Source of the DNA: Lunularia cruciata | Lineage: Eukaryota > Streptophyta > Marchantiopsida > Lunulariales > Lunulariaceae | DNA length: 64,000 bases | Assembly: GCA_948567375.1 (NCBI GenBank) | Contig: OX419757.1 | Location: 75,771,836-75,835,835 of the forward strand | Direction: 5' to 3' | Notes under the pieces: model-generated | What the model was told of the DNA's origin: nothing | What the model saw: only the letters and a program-made list of their open reading frames with translations | The model's database searches: none | Position numbers and translations under genes: made by a program | Shown here: positions 24,603 through 37,527 of the stretch, one piece after another | Position numbering within the stretch: the stretch's first letter is position 1 | Layout of the letters: each line of letters begins with the position of its first letter

Positions 24603-25965
24603 GTGCGCGCAAAAGTTTGTGCTCAGCATGGGCAGACTGCCACTTACTCTATGGCATGGAGAGCTTTAAATCAATGCAAGAGAAATAATGGTTTTGAAAA
24701 TGACCACTCCTTCATGGTGCTAGAGTGTTTTTTTTCTGAATTCACTCCAAAAAACCATGGACCAATATGGGCATTTGAGAGAAATGTCAAGAGTGTTGTA
24801 GAGAGGTTGTTTCTATGTCCTCAAACGTAGAAATTGGCATTTTGTCACTCCCGGTCAGTGGTCATTGTGGATGCATGCCACTTACGTTCAAGGTATGGCG
24901 GTGTGATGATGTCTGCATGCGCGCATAATGGTGAAGGCCATATTGTTCCACTTTGCACTTGCATTGCACCTATCAAGAATAAAGCAAACTGGATGTTTTT
25001 CCTTCAGAAATTGAGAGCTTCAATTCCAGAGGTTGGGCAGCCAGGCATCATTCTCATGCATGATCGTGAAAAGGGCTTGAATAATGCGCAATGCATTGTC
25101 CTGCTAGAACTACACAAATCAATTTGTACATACCACCTTTGAAATAATGTGAATGCAAGATTTAAGTCAATGTTTAAGTACAAGATATGGATGGCAGCGA
25201 AGGCATTGACGATATGGGAGCATGAAGTAGCAATGCAAGTCATCCGCTTGAAAAATCCACTTGCAGCCGACTACTTGATTGGTTGCGACATCATAAAGTG
25301 GGCAACAACACACTTTCCAATTGCGTGATATGGCACGGTGACGTCCAATTCGGCCAGGAGCACCAACTCTTGGCTTGAAAAGTTGTGTAATGGCTCATAT
25401 CTGAAATTTTTTTAGTGGATGGGTATCCCAAGTTGCAAAGCTAATGTATCGAGGCAGAGCTTGTATGCACAAGTCGATGCAACCATTCCAAAATTTCCGA
25501 TGCAACATTACAATGAACTGAAACGCACGAGCCAACAATATCAAGTGGTACAGTATTACCTCAAAACCAAGATCTTGGTTTTGAGGTAATACACCCAACC
25601 AATAGAAGCAAAAACATTGTGTATCTTGAGTCCCAAACCTACAGTTGCAAAGCTTTTGAAGGATATCAGTTCCCTTGCATGCATGCTGCTGGTGCAATTG
25701 CCAAAGCGGTGCTTGCATCAACGTCTTTTATGGCAAGCTCCTACCTAAAAATTGCTTTGCAGTCCACTTATGATACATCAATGACGCTAGTTTTGTGTGA
25801 TGACCTTCCCTCTAATGGTATGTCCAAAGTGCCCAATAGTACACAAATGGCCGGCAGGCCAAAATGAAAAAGGCTACGGTCAAGGGGCAAAGTCAGCGCG
25901 GATGAACAATATACATGTGGCCAATGTGTGATTAAGGGCCACAACAAAGCAACGTGCAGCCGATG
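24603..25965 (+). pseudogene. MULE transposase remnant
   Basis: Pieces in order: VVIVDACHLRSRYGGVMMSA with the first catalytic Asp of the MULE DDE domain (about 24850-24920), NWMFFLQKLR, then ILMHDREKGLNNA with the second Asp (about 25050). After frame changes comes a SWIM-type zinc finger region (about 25620-25690) reading YSCKAFEGYQFPCMHA, in which the first Cys of the CxCxnCxH pattern is Tyr. A CCHC knuckle CGQCVIKGHNKATC follows at about 25918-25959. Mutator-type transposases commonly combine these modules. Stops and frameshifts separate all parts, so this copy is inactive. Confidence 0.8.
25553..25592. repeat. Perfect 40-bp palindrome inside the MULE
   Basis: Arms of 20 bp with no spacer, centred on AAGATCTT. 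The right arm continues the transposase frame (QDLGFEVIH), so the left arm looks like an inverted copy of coding sequence. Confidence 0.95.
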
Positions 25966-27387
25966 AAATGCAATGGCAAGTCGCGTTCAATGCTTGCAGC
26001 AAGATGTGCACGACATGCCACAAGTGCATGCACCGCCTCTTGCTGTTGACATTGAAGGCATTGAAGATATGCAGATTGCAAGTGGAAGGTAGGCTCAAGC
26101 GAATGTGTGTTGTGGTTTGCAAGAAATTCGGACACAATCACTATGCCAAGATCCCTTGTTGCATGGAGCAACTTGAATAGTTTAAAGAAACGTGCACAGT
26201 GTAATGTGCCGGGTCATGGATATTTTTTAATCAATCATCCTCCCATTTTTGCAAGTAAATTTTTTAAATGGCCCATATATGAAAATTTCCCCTAATTAAT
26301 ATGCCTCCATGCACTTTTTTTTTATTGACGTACACAAACAAAATAAGAATTATAAGTACCATAGCCCATGGAAACACCGAACAAAGTTATGACTTCAAAA
26401 TTTACCAATCTGAAATTGAACGTAAGTTTGCAGAGTAGAGGTTACATTTTCTAGATTGACAGTGTTCTTTTGACTCTTGAATAATATATCTTCTAAAAAT
26501 TCCAAGAATACCCCATAAATTTTGTATCAAGTGGGAATATCCTAATATTTTAATATAAGTGAAAAATATTATTCAAAAGTTTAAACATTTTTATACCCTA
26601 TTAATTAGTGTTTAAATGTAAAAATTTTAATGTCAAGTTTAGTGTGGACCACACAAACTAGGTATACAAACTAACTAGAGGTCCAGATCAATTACGGATG
26701 TAAAATCATTGATTGTAGATGTACAATCAAAGTTTCTTCCTTTGACCTGAAATGGTGAGCAAAGCTATCAAAGCATACCTCTCACATTGATTAGGTACAG
26801 TGAAGTAAAAAAACTGTATTCAGGGGCATCTATCCAACTTACTTTTGGATGTCACTTCACATCGTTAGAAGTCTCATCGTTTCGATAGCCAAGAAGTCTA
26901 CAGTGTTAAAAGAAATAGACTTCCTGCAGCAGTAGCTGTACAAAGTCTTCCGGTAACTAGAAATCTCCTTTCCTTTCTGTTCTGTTTATTCCATTCTCCC
27001 ATTTCCATCTCCACCAACTTTCTCCAAGGTCTCATAATCTTGTAAACATGAATATTACTCTTATACCTTGTAGACATAGCGTGTATGATATATATATAAA
27101 CAGCAGACAGATTTTTGCACTGGTGTTTGTGTAATGGTTGCATAGTCACCATTTTAGTGATAATTTCCATCAGTCATGAATATCTTACCAGGTTGTCTTA
27201 ACTGTGACTATTTGGCAAGGAAGTTTCTATGTCGAGGAAGTTTTGAATTATCTTTAGAATAAAAGGTCTCCAGTTTTGCATTCTATAGTACAGTACACAT
27301 TCTGTCGCATACATCATTTGGCTCTTTGTCTTTATTCAACGAATTTGAATAAATACCAATTTCGAATCTAGGATACATCCGAACCAG

Positions 27388-27509
27388 AGTGCATTATGTT
27401 GAAAAGGCTACCCCGTAGGATAACAAGAAGGATGGGAAGACCTACATCAAGCCGTACAAGAAAAAGACATAAGAGGTAAAATGGGGCATAGAATCAAAGT
27501 GCATTATGT
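27388..27509 (-). mobile_element. LINE 3'-tail insertion with TSD
   Basis: About 98 bp (27400-27497), minus strand, similar to the LINE 3' tail but more diverged. It is flanked by AGTGCATTATGT at 27388-27399 and 27498-27509; with two mismatches the repeat extends to 19 bp. Confidence 0.8.
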
Positions 27510-28488
27510 ACTATCCTTCGTTTTCAAAAGCAAGTTTGAAGATGAGAATAAATAAATGCAATTCTTACTGGAGGCTAAATCACGCGGGCCTTAAAATTAA
27601 TTTTTTCCGTAAGCCTTTTAAATCAGTAGTGACTTTTATCTGAAAATCCACAATTTATAGACCAGTTTGATAGAAGAATCAGTGGTCTCTATATATAAAT
27701 TTGATTTGCTACTTGGGTTCAAAATTTTAGCCTTCTCTTTAAAGAAACAAGTTAGGTGGATTCTTTGTGTTAATATCTATGGGCCAAACTAGTATACACG
27801 TCCTTGTTAACTGTACAATGTTAATAGATGCTTATAACTATATTCCATTGTCATGAATTAGCAAGTCTAATGTAAATATCTAAACGATCATGACTTATTG
27901 TAGGCAATTAGGTGAATTTGCAGAGAAAACGTCGAGAGCATTTGAATTCGAGCATTTGTTTGATTAAAAAGTTGCGTTGGCTAGTTCCTTGGATTTGTCG
28001 TTTTTCCTGTTCAAGAGATGACTTGCTTCATCTTGATGGTATGAAGTATAACAAAAGAACTTACCCGAGACAAGAACTTACAAAGTCTCGACCTTGATAT
28101 AGCGGGTCAAGGAGGAAATCTAACCGTCAGTTACATATCTAAGACCGCAGATTTTATATCTACACCCAATTTTACATAAAACTGCAACTGATATGCGCAA
28201 CCTCCTCGTGTCACGATGTAGTTTATTGATGTCTTACGGTGTCCAACTTCTTTGCTGTGAAAGTGTGAAGAAGGATATTATAACATTCTTGAGCGAGAGA
28301 ATTAAGCAGAAGTTTCCATTCCTTCATCTTAGACTTATTTGTGGTTATTTCTCTTATGGAATGGAATTGACAGTTGACAATCTGTGACCGTGATACTGTC
28401 CACAGTACCTAGTTGTCTCTTTCCAAAGTCCATGAATTTCAAGTTTTTTAGCTTTCTCAGTTTCGTTATAAGCACGATTGTATAGTAA

Positions 28489-28625
28489 AGATATCTTAGG
28501 TGTAATGGAGCAGATTTCTCATATAAACTCTATTAGGACTTAGTTTCATTTTACCTTTTTCATCTCTTTTTTGTACGGCTTGGTGGGTCTTCCCGTCCTT
28601 CATCTTTTCTACGCGGTCGTCCTTC
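28489..28625 (+). mobile_element. LINE 3'-tail fragment
   Basis: Starts GATATCTTAGG, matching the end of the LINE coding region, and runs through the tail to TACGCGGTCGTCC. About 15% diverged from the consensus by eye. I could not find clear flanking repeats. Confidence 0.75.
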
Positions 28626-29370
28626 CAGTTTTGTTATACTACACTTTATGATTTTACTTTATACTGTACCCCGAAGGAAAAAGAGAAAGGACTTCATGGC
28701 ACAACGAAGTGCTGCAAAAGGAGAAAATGAGCACGAGTCCCAAAAACAGGTTAAAATCCGATGCAGAACTACGGCCCCAGCCAAAAAAGTATATATAAAG
28801 GGGAAGAAACAAAACAATATACAGTGTGAAATGAAGTTTCGAGTAAGATTGGGATCTGCAATGTCAGAATGTTCAAGCTTGCCACCGAATATAATAAGAT
28901 TAGTTCAACGTCAAACAACATTTTGATAGAGAAAAACCCTATTTAACGTTGTTGATGGTTCCAATGACTCTGTCAATCATATTAAGGGTCGTAAGTCTAA
29001 CGTAAGATAATGTCATTCAGTCAAGTCTTACCAATACATATGTGTTATTATTGGTGCATCTTATATATTAATGCACCTACTCTAGGAAGTAATTGATATA
29101 AAACAATTTAGCATCCAAAGTTGACTTGAAATCCCTAACGTGTCCTTGTAACTTCTTAACTGCAGTGAAGCACGATTACAATCAGTCGCATGCGAAGAGG
29201 AGTATATGGGTATAATTCCTGGCTTAGGGTGGACATTAGAGGGTTTCAGATTTACGTTTTATGAGTTTCTAGAAATTGAAATATTTTTTTTATTAAAATT
29301 GTTAAAATAATAATTATAGGTAGGGAAATTGCATGTACCAATGAAATTTATGGGCTTTGCGCATAGCAGT

Positions 29371-31105
29371 AAAGTATTTCTGGCAATTTAAATGGTGAAA
29401 TTTGGTTTTTTACAGTCATGAGAATTATCCTAAAATTTAATTCAGACTCATATCACCATTAATTAGTGAGTAAGATAGTGATTAAATTTTCAAAAGTGAA
29501 ATTCCTATGTTCTCATCAAAGGAGCAGTATGCTTCACAATTCGTTTCCTACTCATTGCATTGCTTATAATGATAGATTGATAGATAAAAAAAAAAAAAGC
29601 GTGTAGCAAACATATAGTATGGAATAGATTGACAGATTGGTTGCTTATAACGATAGATTGATTGATAAAAAGAAAAGAAAAGTGTGTAGCAAACATATAG
29701 TATGGAATAGATTGACAGATTGGTCACAATAGAACAATATGACTGCCACAACAATGCCACGTGCTAGTACTTAATGAACAAAAGTGTGAAAGCATTCACA
29801 AGCTCATAAGATGCGGAGTGAGATAAGAAATCAGATACCTTTTGACTTTGATGAATGGAATCTTGAGGCTAGCCATGATGTGGAGTGAAGCGATGAAAAA
29901 GACAATACACTAGATTTTTTTTGTGTAGGTGGTGGAAATTCACACACTGCTCGGTATTTGCAACATAGAATTCAATATGCTTGGAGTATACAATTTGTCT
30001 TGAAGTTCATCCGAGAATTAGATACCATCACATTTAGACAACTAACTAGGATGGTTGTTTTATCTCAAGCTCTAGTAGATGCTATAAAGTATTGTCATGT
30101 GTTTAAGAATTCTTCTAAGAGAAAGAAAACCCCTATATACATTTAAGTTGTGCTAGTTGTAGATAGGTTTGTACACCATGGGAATGGGACGTGGATAGCT
30201 AGAGGGATTAACATTTGGGGCACGAGTGCAAGATTGATAGTTAGATTTAATGATGGAGTCATGACAAGAATTATCTCTCTCTTTGGGAAGGAGGTGAAGT
30301 GGTCCAATAGCAATGAGGATGAAGAATATTCTTTCTTTTTACACAAAAAGTGTTTCCATGTTGCATAGTATTGGTTGATGTATTATCTCCCTCTTTGGGA
30401 AGGGGGTAAAGTGGCCCAATAGCAATGAGAGATGAAGAATATTCTTTCTTTTTACACAAAAAGTGTTTCCATGTTGATATTATTGGTATCTTATTCCTCT
30501 TAGCATAGAAACTTACTATCAATGGGGAAACTTATTTCAACAAAAGGGGTTTTATTCCATAAATAGACAAGTGATGTGTGATAATAAGAAAAGAATAATA
30601 CATTTTGTTGAAGGTAAGATACAAGGTATTTCTAATTTGTTTAGTTTTACTTGATCCTACAATTTGTTTGCTATTTGTATTTAATCTCCCTTTGTGGTTT
30701 ATCTTATTGTCCTAGTCTACATAGTCTGCATAAATGATGGGACTTTTTTATAATCTTTGTGTGCATAAGAGAATGGATATACAATGAGAATTGTTAATGA
30801 ATGATTTTATGTACATAAGAGATGCAAAGATCATCAAAAGCTTATGCAAGCATGTCATGATATTTCATATTTGTCATATTTGTTGAAATGAGATACAATT
30901 TGTATAACTTTTGCATAATTTACAATCAGTCTGTCAAATATATGAGTAGAGGAAGGTGGTGATTTTATGGAAGAGGTACAATCAGACTTTGGAGGGCTTG
31001 TCAATGTAATAATATGGAGTTAGAAAATGAGTTAATAGAAGCTAATAAGCTAATAAAATAAGTCTAATATAGCTTTGAAATCTAAGAATGTTTTATAAGC
31101 ACCTA
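29371..31105. repeat. Tandem duplication, unit 1
   Basis: Sequence from AAAGTATTTCTGGCAATTTA to AAGCACCTA is repeated directly downstream. It ends inside a chromovirus LTR relic (31005-31105). Relative to unit 2 it lacks about 230 bp near 30870 and carries an internal duplication of about 95 bp (about 30271-30365 and 30383-30475). Broken frames (29958-30146, 30150-30368) look protein-like but match no family I know. Confidence 0.85.
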
Positions 31106-33411
31106 AAGTATTTTTGGCAATTTAAATGGTGAAATGTGGTTTTTTATAATCATGAGAATTATCCTAAATTTTAATTTTAATGTAATTGACTTATATCAAC
31201 ATTAATTAATGAGTAAGATAGTGATTAAATGTGAAATGTGAAATTCCTATGTTGTCATCAAAGGAGCAGTATGCTTCACAATTCATTTCATACTCATTGG
31301 ATTGCTTATAATGATAGATTGATAGATACAAAAAGTGAGTGCGTAACAAACATGTAGGATGGGATAGATTGATAGATTGGTCACAATAGTTCAATATAAA
31401 TACCGCAATAATACCACATGATAGCACTCAATGAACAAAAGTGTGAAATGCATTCATAAGCTCATAAGATGCAGAGTGAGATAAAAAAATAGATACTTAT
31501 TGACTTTGATGAATGGAATCTTGAGGCTAGCCATGATTTGGAGTGAAAGTGGTGAAGAAGACAATACACTAGATTTGTTGTGTAGGTGGTGGAAATTCAC
31601 ACACTGCTCGGTATTTGCAACATAGAGTTCAATATGCTTAGAGTATACAATTTGTCTTGAAGTTCATCCAAGAATTAGATACCATCACATTTAGACAACT
31701 AACTAGGATGGTTGTTTTATCTCAAGCTCTAGTGGATGCTATAAAGGATCATCATGTGTTTAAGAATTCTTCTAAAAGAAATCAAACCCCTATATATATT
31801 TAAGTTGTGCTAGTTGTAGATAGGTTTGTACACCATGGGAATGGGACGTGGATAGCTAGAGAGATTAACATTTGGGGCACGAGTGCAAGATTGATAGTTA
31901 GATTTAATGATGGGGTCATGACAAAAATATCTCTCTCTTTGGGAAGGAGGTGAAGTGGTCCAATAGCAATGAGGATGAAGAATATTCTTTCTTTTTACAT
32001 AGAAAGTGTTTCCATGTTGCATAGTATTGGTTGATGGTATCTTATACCTCTTAGCATAGAAACTTACTATCAACGGGGAAATTTATTCCAAGAAAAAGGG
32101 GTTTTATTCAATAAATGACAAGTGATGTGTGATAATGTAATACCAATAGTTAAACATATGATCTAAAGGTGAACTTTGGTTTGGTAATATATGGAAGGAT
32201 GTTATACATGATGAACTAAATAGATCAGATAGAGGTATCACCACAAGAGTACTTCTACTTATAGAGCATAAACCAAAACAAACTTGAAAACCTTAGAACC
32301 AATAGCTAGACATATGATCTAGAGGTGAAATTTAGATTGGTAACAGATTGAATGATTTTATACATGATGGAACTAAATAAATCACAAAGAGGTATCACCA
32401 AAAGGGTACTTCAACTAATAGGGAAGAAACCAAAATATGCCTCATCTTTAGAGGCAATTTCAAGGGCCTAACGGATGACTTAGGCCTTGAAAGTGTGCAG
32501 ATTCCTCCATAGAGCCAGGGTGCTCTTTTTGGGCATCGGAGTTTGAGTGTGAAACTTATGTTTTCTCTTCTATATTTCTACTACTATCCTCGGAACATTA
32601 TAGATAATAAGAAAGAATAATACATTTTGTTGAAGGTAAGATGCAAGGTATTTCTAATTTTTGTAGTTTTACTTGATCCTACAATTTGTTTGCTACTTGT
32701 ATTTAATCTCCCTTTGTGGTTTAGCTTATAGTCCTAGTCTATGTAGATTAGTTTGCATATATGATAGGACTTGTTTATAAATTTTTTGTGCATAAGAGAA
32801 TGGATATACAATGAGAATTGTTAATGAATGTGTCTTGTTGATGATTTTATGTACATAAGAGATGCAAAGATCATCAAAAGCCTATGCAAGCATGCCATGA
32901 TATGGCATGCTTGCATAAGTCCTCAAATAGAGTGGTTTGAATAAGAGAAGAGACATTACTTTGTTTGACCAACAATAGTACTTATTGGGGGATTTGGGTT
33001 ATGTGCCAATGTATCATCTTGTTCCATCTTTCAAACAAGCATGCTCCCAAGAGATGGTAGATTTCAACCAATGTGTAGTTTAGACTTGAGTCCTCAACAA
33101 GCATTGCATATGAGTCTTGAAGGCAAGATGGCACTCATTAAGAGAAATTGGAGTTCAATTGAATGACCCTTCAAGAATTTCATATTTGTTGAAATGGGTT
33201 ACAATTTGTATAATTTTTGCATAATTTACAATCAGTTTGTCAAATATATCAATAGATGAAGATGGTGATTTTATGGAAGAGGTAAAATTAGACTTTGGAG
33301 GGCTTGTCAATGTAATAATATGGAGTTAGAAAATGAGTTAGTAGAGTCTAATGAGCTAGTAAAATAAGCCTAATATAGCTTTGAAATCTAAGAATGTTCT
33401 ATAAGCACCTA
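31106..33411. repeat. Tandem duplication, unit 2
   Basis: Second copy of the 29371-31105 unit, interrupted by a solo LTR (32136-32602). The uninterrupted sequence GTGTGATAATAAG in unit 1 shows the empty insertion site. It contains an inverted repeat with 16-bp perfect arms (32883-32898 and 32902-32917) around GAT. Confidence 0.85.
32131..32607 (+). repeat. Solo LTR, copy 2 (internally deleted)
   Basis: The LTR is 32136-32602 (467 bp), starting TGTAATACC and ending ATTATA (one change from ATTACA), between direct repeats GATAA at 32131-32135 and 32603-32607. It lacks the middle part seen in the 711-739-bp copies, including the TATA-like box. Confidence 0.85.
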
Positions 33412-34200
33412 GGAAGCTTCTAGGTACTTTCCAAGGATTGGGTAACTTATATACCAAGTTAACGACTAGCTTAGCTCATATGCCAAGTAAAAAGCTTTAG
33501 AAGGAGGCTTCCTTGAAAATCTTTTGTCTAGCTTAGCTTGCACTCTTGGAAGAAAAATTCCTTTGAATCTTCTCAAGAACCTTGCATTGCTTCACCATAA
33601 ATACCAAAGCTCAAGCTCATGCTCAACATTTAGAGTTTCTCTCACTTAAGAGTTCCAATGTGATCTCCCACTTTGATTTTCCATTCTCTTACTTCTCTCC
33701 TAGGTCTTTCATAGTGCTATCCATTGTAAGAATAGGATGGATGGATAGAAACTATTGATCACCGGATCCATTTTTCTTAAAACATTGGGATTTTTGTGTC
33801 CATGTACTACCAAAACATCATTTCACACAATTCATCATTTTACATTTTGGGTAAATTTTTTGAGACTCTATCATCTTGTCCAATGAACCATTGATCCTTA
33901 TTATTGTAACTTACAAGGAGTGGTGGACATGTTGCAGTTTGGTAGAGTTGTAATCATGGCGGCAATGCCAAAATTTATCATTGTTATGCAAGGAAAAATT
34001 GAGCACCTTACTCAATTGTTGGAAGAGAGAGATTGTGATAATCAATGATAAGAGCAAGTAGTGTTTCAAGAAGGAGAAGATCAAGTTCAATATCCAAAGC
34101 CAAAGGTATTTGAAGGCAAGAATCTACCAAGTGTAGCAGAGAATTTTGTCTTTGATTGCAACTGTTATTTTGAAGCTACAAATCTTGTGGATGAACTAAG
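33311..34200 (+). mobile_element. Chromovirus fragment: 5' LTR plus gag start
   Basis: Begins TGTAATAATATGGAG like the LTR at 38151 and continues through the LTR to about 33712 with the ATAAATACCAAAG box. It then matches the gag leader and gag start (GAGCACCTTACTC..., GGTATTTGAAGGCAAG). Similarity stops near 34200. Its primer-binding site is not preserved. It overlaps the end of the tandem duplication, so it predates that event. Confidence 0.8.
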
Positions 34201-34923
34201 ATAGATTAGAAACAAAATACATTCAAAATGGAATAGAATGGAAATAATGATCTCATATATATGATAAATTTATTTATATCTTGTTCTACATGTCATAATT
34301 GTCACTATCAACAATGCAATAAGTAACTCTATCAATAGAGCAATCAAGAATTGGGAATTTTAGATTAACAACATAACTACTACCAGCACCATCCCAAATG
34401 GCACGGAATCTATTTCAAACAATTTTTTGATTATACTCTTTATCTAATCTAGAGTCTCATTGCTAAGGCTAATTCAAGTGTAATTGAGTAAAAGAATTTT
34501 GATTTTCCATTCCTTTCCTTAATTTGGACTTTTTGTACTTGAGACCTTATTTTCTTGATCTTAAATATTTGCTCAATGTCAACCGTTGTCTTCTTTGCTC
34601 TAAAATATATATTAGTGTTTCTTCATCTTTGCAACTTTTTTGCTTCTCTCTTAGCTATCTTGCATCTCTCCATAGCTTCTACCAACTTTCTTTTCTATTT
34701 ACTATGGCTTGCTAAATCTTGTGATAAAGAAGCAAGAGCACATTGATATTTGAATCATTTTTGAGATGTTTCTCCTCTTATAAGATTCACTATCTCCTTC
34801 TTGTGTAGAATCTACTCCTTTGGTCTAGCATTTCAAGATGGGATCTCCTTTATTTGTGTTCTTGAAACCATCATAGATAGAACCACATCTTCACATATCC
34901 TAAACCATCATAGATTGGAGCAT
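34201..34923. other. AT-rich spacer
   Basis: Nothing recognisable; frames at 34524-34746 are low-complexity hydrophobic readings of AT-rich DNA. Confidence 0.5.
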
Positions 34924-35672
34924 CATCTTGTAACACCAATAGTTAGATATATTATCTAGAGGTGAAAATTGACTTGGTAACATCTAGAAGGATATTAGGT
35001 ACAATGAGCTAGGTATATTAGATAGAGGTGTCACAGAGAGAGCACTTTTACTAATAGAGCAAGAGCCAAAAATAACCTAAAAATGTAATACCAATAACTA
35101 GACATATTATCTTGAGGTGAAAATTGGCTTGGTAACATTTGGAAGTATGGTATATATAATAGACTAAGTAGATAAGATAAAGGTATCACCAAGAGAGTAC
35201 TTCTAATTAATAGAGAAAGAGCCAAAAATAGTATGTGAACTTTAGAGCCAATTTTAGAGGCCTAAATAGATGAATTAAACCTAAAAGATATGTTAGTTTC
35301 CCATGAAAGGAGAGGAGTCTACCTTTCCCTCCTCCCTATTTGTCTCATTGAGAGCTTTCTAGTGATACGTCACCCATGTGATTTTGAGATTCCTACATGA
35401 AGATTCCCTCCGGTCAAAGTTTATTTGACCAACCAGATAAGACCAAAATCAAAATGTCATCCATGCATGCAACTAATCTAAGGGCAGAGCTCCTTGCCAT
35501 GTAACCTATCCATGTATCCGATCCAAGGGTGAAGCTTCCTTTGGGAGAATCCTCTTTGCTATATAATAAAGTCGAGGTGCTCCTTTGGGGAAACAAAGGA
35601 TTGAGTGTGAAGTTTGCATTTCTTCTCATGTGTTCCTCTTTAGATCTCTTATCCTCAAAATATTACACATCT
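34924..35672 (+). repeat. Solo LTR, copy 3 (TGTAATAC family)
   Basis: The LTR is 34929-35667 (739 bp), starting TGTAACACC and ending ATATTACA, between direct repeats CATCT at 34924-34928 and 35668-35672. The internal duplication is plain: TGTAATACCAATAACTAG recurs at about 35079. A TATATAATAAAG box lies about 110 bp before the end. Confidence 0.85.
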
Positions 35673-37049
35673 TTTGGTATCATTTTTGACACATACTTTG
35701 CTCAACTCTCCTCTTTAAACACATTATGAGAATCTAGTTTTTGGGTACTTGGGATGGTAAATGGACATGAATACATGCCAAATTCAAGAAAATTAACATA
35801 ATTACTTCTTCTATGGTTGATTAAATTTTTTCTCCATTCTCCTCTATTAATGCAATATTGGCCCCTTCTCCTTCCTTCCTTAGATATATGCATCTTAAAC
35901 TTGTCTCCATCACCAATATGTTTAACAACACCCATGTCATTACTCACTAGTGTGGGAAGAGATACATTTGCATAACTTCCAAACATGAAATCCATATAAT
36001 AAAATGAGTGCATATATGATTTAACTTATCATCCATTGTTTTCAATCCATGCTTTTACTCTTTGTCATCAAGATCTTCCATGGTATTCTTGTTTTCCAAG
36101 ACCTTTGCTTCCTTGTAAGATTTCATGTCTTGCACACATTTCTTGTACAATTTGTTGCCTCTCAATGAGGTGGAAATCCTCTCCCATGCCAAACTAAAAA
36201 AGTGGTTATGTAACTAAAATTTATGCTCTTTTGAATTTTCTTTTTGCAATTTCAACCATGAATTTGTGCAAAATGTTTTCATGCTCTAAATAATCCAATA
36301 TTTATGCATAATGATGAGAATCATTTTGAACATGTCATCCTCACGCTTCTAACACTTTGCCTTGTTCTATAGTAGTAAAGATGATACAAACATTTTAAGC
36401 TCTTGGAATCTCATTGGTATGTGCTATGATGGAATTGACTTAAGAGTTGAAAGGGATTGAGGGGAAATGGAATGTGATATGATGGAATTGACTTAGGAGT
36501 TGAAAGGGATTGAAGGGAAATGGAATGGGGAGTTGAAATAGAATGAGTAAAAATAGGATAGTGATTGAGAGGAAATCAAATCAACATTGAGAGAATTAAG
36601 ATCATTCATTGATTCAATTGCACTCAATTGAAAATGAAAATCTCAATGGATTCAATTGCAATTTTCTTGTTTGCAATTCTCTAACGAGGCACTCCTTTGA
36701 ATCTTGCTACACAAATGCAAAAACCTACCATAGCACAAATTTCTTGTATGGCATTTTAATAAATGGTTTTGTCTCATATAGTTTGAAACTTAACAAATTC
36801 ATCTAACCACCCATCCAAGGAGTGGAAGAATTCAAATGTGTCTTCTTAATTTCAATTCAACTCTTCTTGCTTTTTGGAGTACTTTTAGATTTTTTACAAG
36901 ATCAAGTTTCAACTTCCTATATAGTTTTCCATTCAAACTTTAATTCTCACCTTTGCTTCTTAATAATTGGATACTTTGTGTCCGATTACTCTTTGATATT
37001 CTGTCTATCTCCTTTATGTTATCTTATTTACCTAAATTTCTCTAATTAT
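35673..37049. other. AT-rich spacer with a 53-bp tandem duplication
   Basis: Two adjacent units beginning GATGGAATTGACTTA occur at 36428-36480 and 36481-36528 (period 53 bp). No gene is recognised. Confidence 0.55.
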
Positions 37050-37527
37050 TTGTTCTTTGCATGAGGTTGTGGGAGAATGTGGAGACGGGATAGGAGAGGA
37101 AGAGATGTGAGAAGACATATCAATAATTTCTGAGTGCTCTTTAGCACATAACACTCAAGTGAATAGTCTATTCTCTTCATTTTTCAACTTTGGTTCCATT
37201 GGTACCTAGATTTAGACTAAGGAGAATTGAATAGAAAGTCATGAGGATTTTTAGCTTTTTTAGGGTTTAGAGTGATAATTATACATTGAGAGAAATGGGT
37301 CGGGAATTTTCATTTCTAATCTCTTGGTTTTCATGATTAAGTTCCATGGGAATTTAGTTTGAAATTTTGGAGATGGAAACTAAAAGTTATGAGAGTTTAT
37401 AGTTTTTAGGGTTTGGAGAGATTGTTTTCTTATGTGAGTTGGGATGGGAGAGATTGTGGTCTTGCAGAGATATGAGGAGATATGGAGTGGAGCATCTTGT
37501 GTTACTATCATTATATTTGTGCTAGCC

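Larger units (their letters stand above)
23225..26293 (+). mobile_element. Degenerate Mutator-like element (MULE)
   Basis: The ends are imperfect inverted repeats: left AGGGGAATTTTAATGAATG and, reading in from the right on the other strand, AGGGGAAATTTTCATATATG, each followed about 60 bases in by TTGCAAAAATGG. Within it, broken frames encode a MULE transposase. I found no convincing 9-bp target duplication. A solo LTR (23842-24552) splits the coding part. The left subterminal region repeats a segment of about 110 bp (about 23308-23420 and 23421-23530). Confidence 0.75.
26294..29370. other. AT-rich region without recognised gene
   Basis: Apart from two LINE tails (27400-27497 minus, 28489-28625 plus) there is no recognisable coding sequence. 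Short frames such as 26898-27170 minus and 28648-28926 plus show no family motifs. Confidence 0.5.

Noticed and set aside
29371..33411. CRISPR-like or satellite array
   Set aside because: Only two large units, with unequal indels and transposon debris; a simple tandem duplication explains it.
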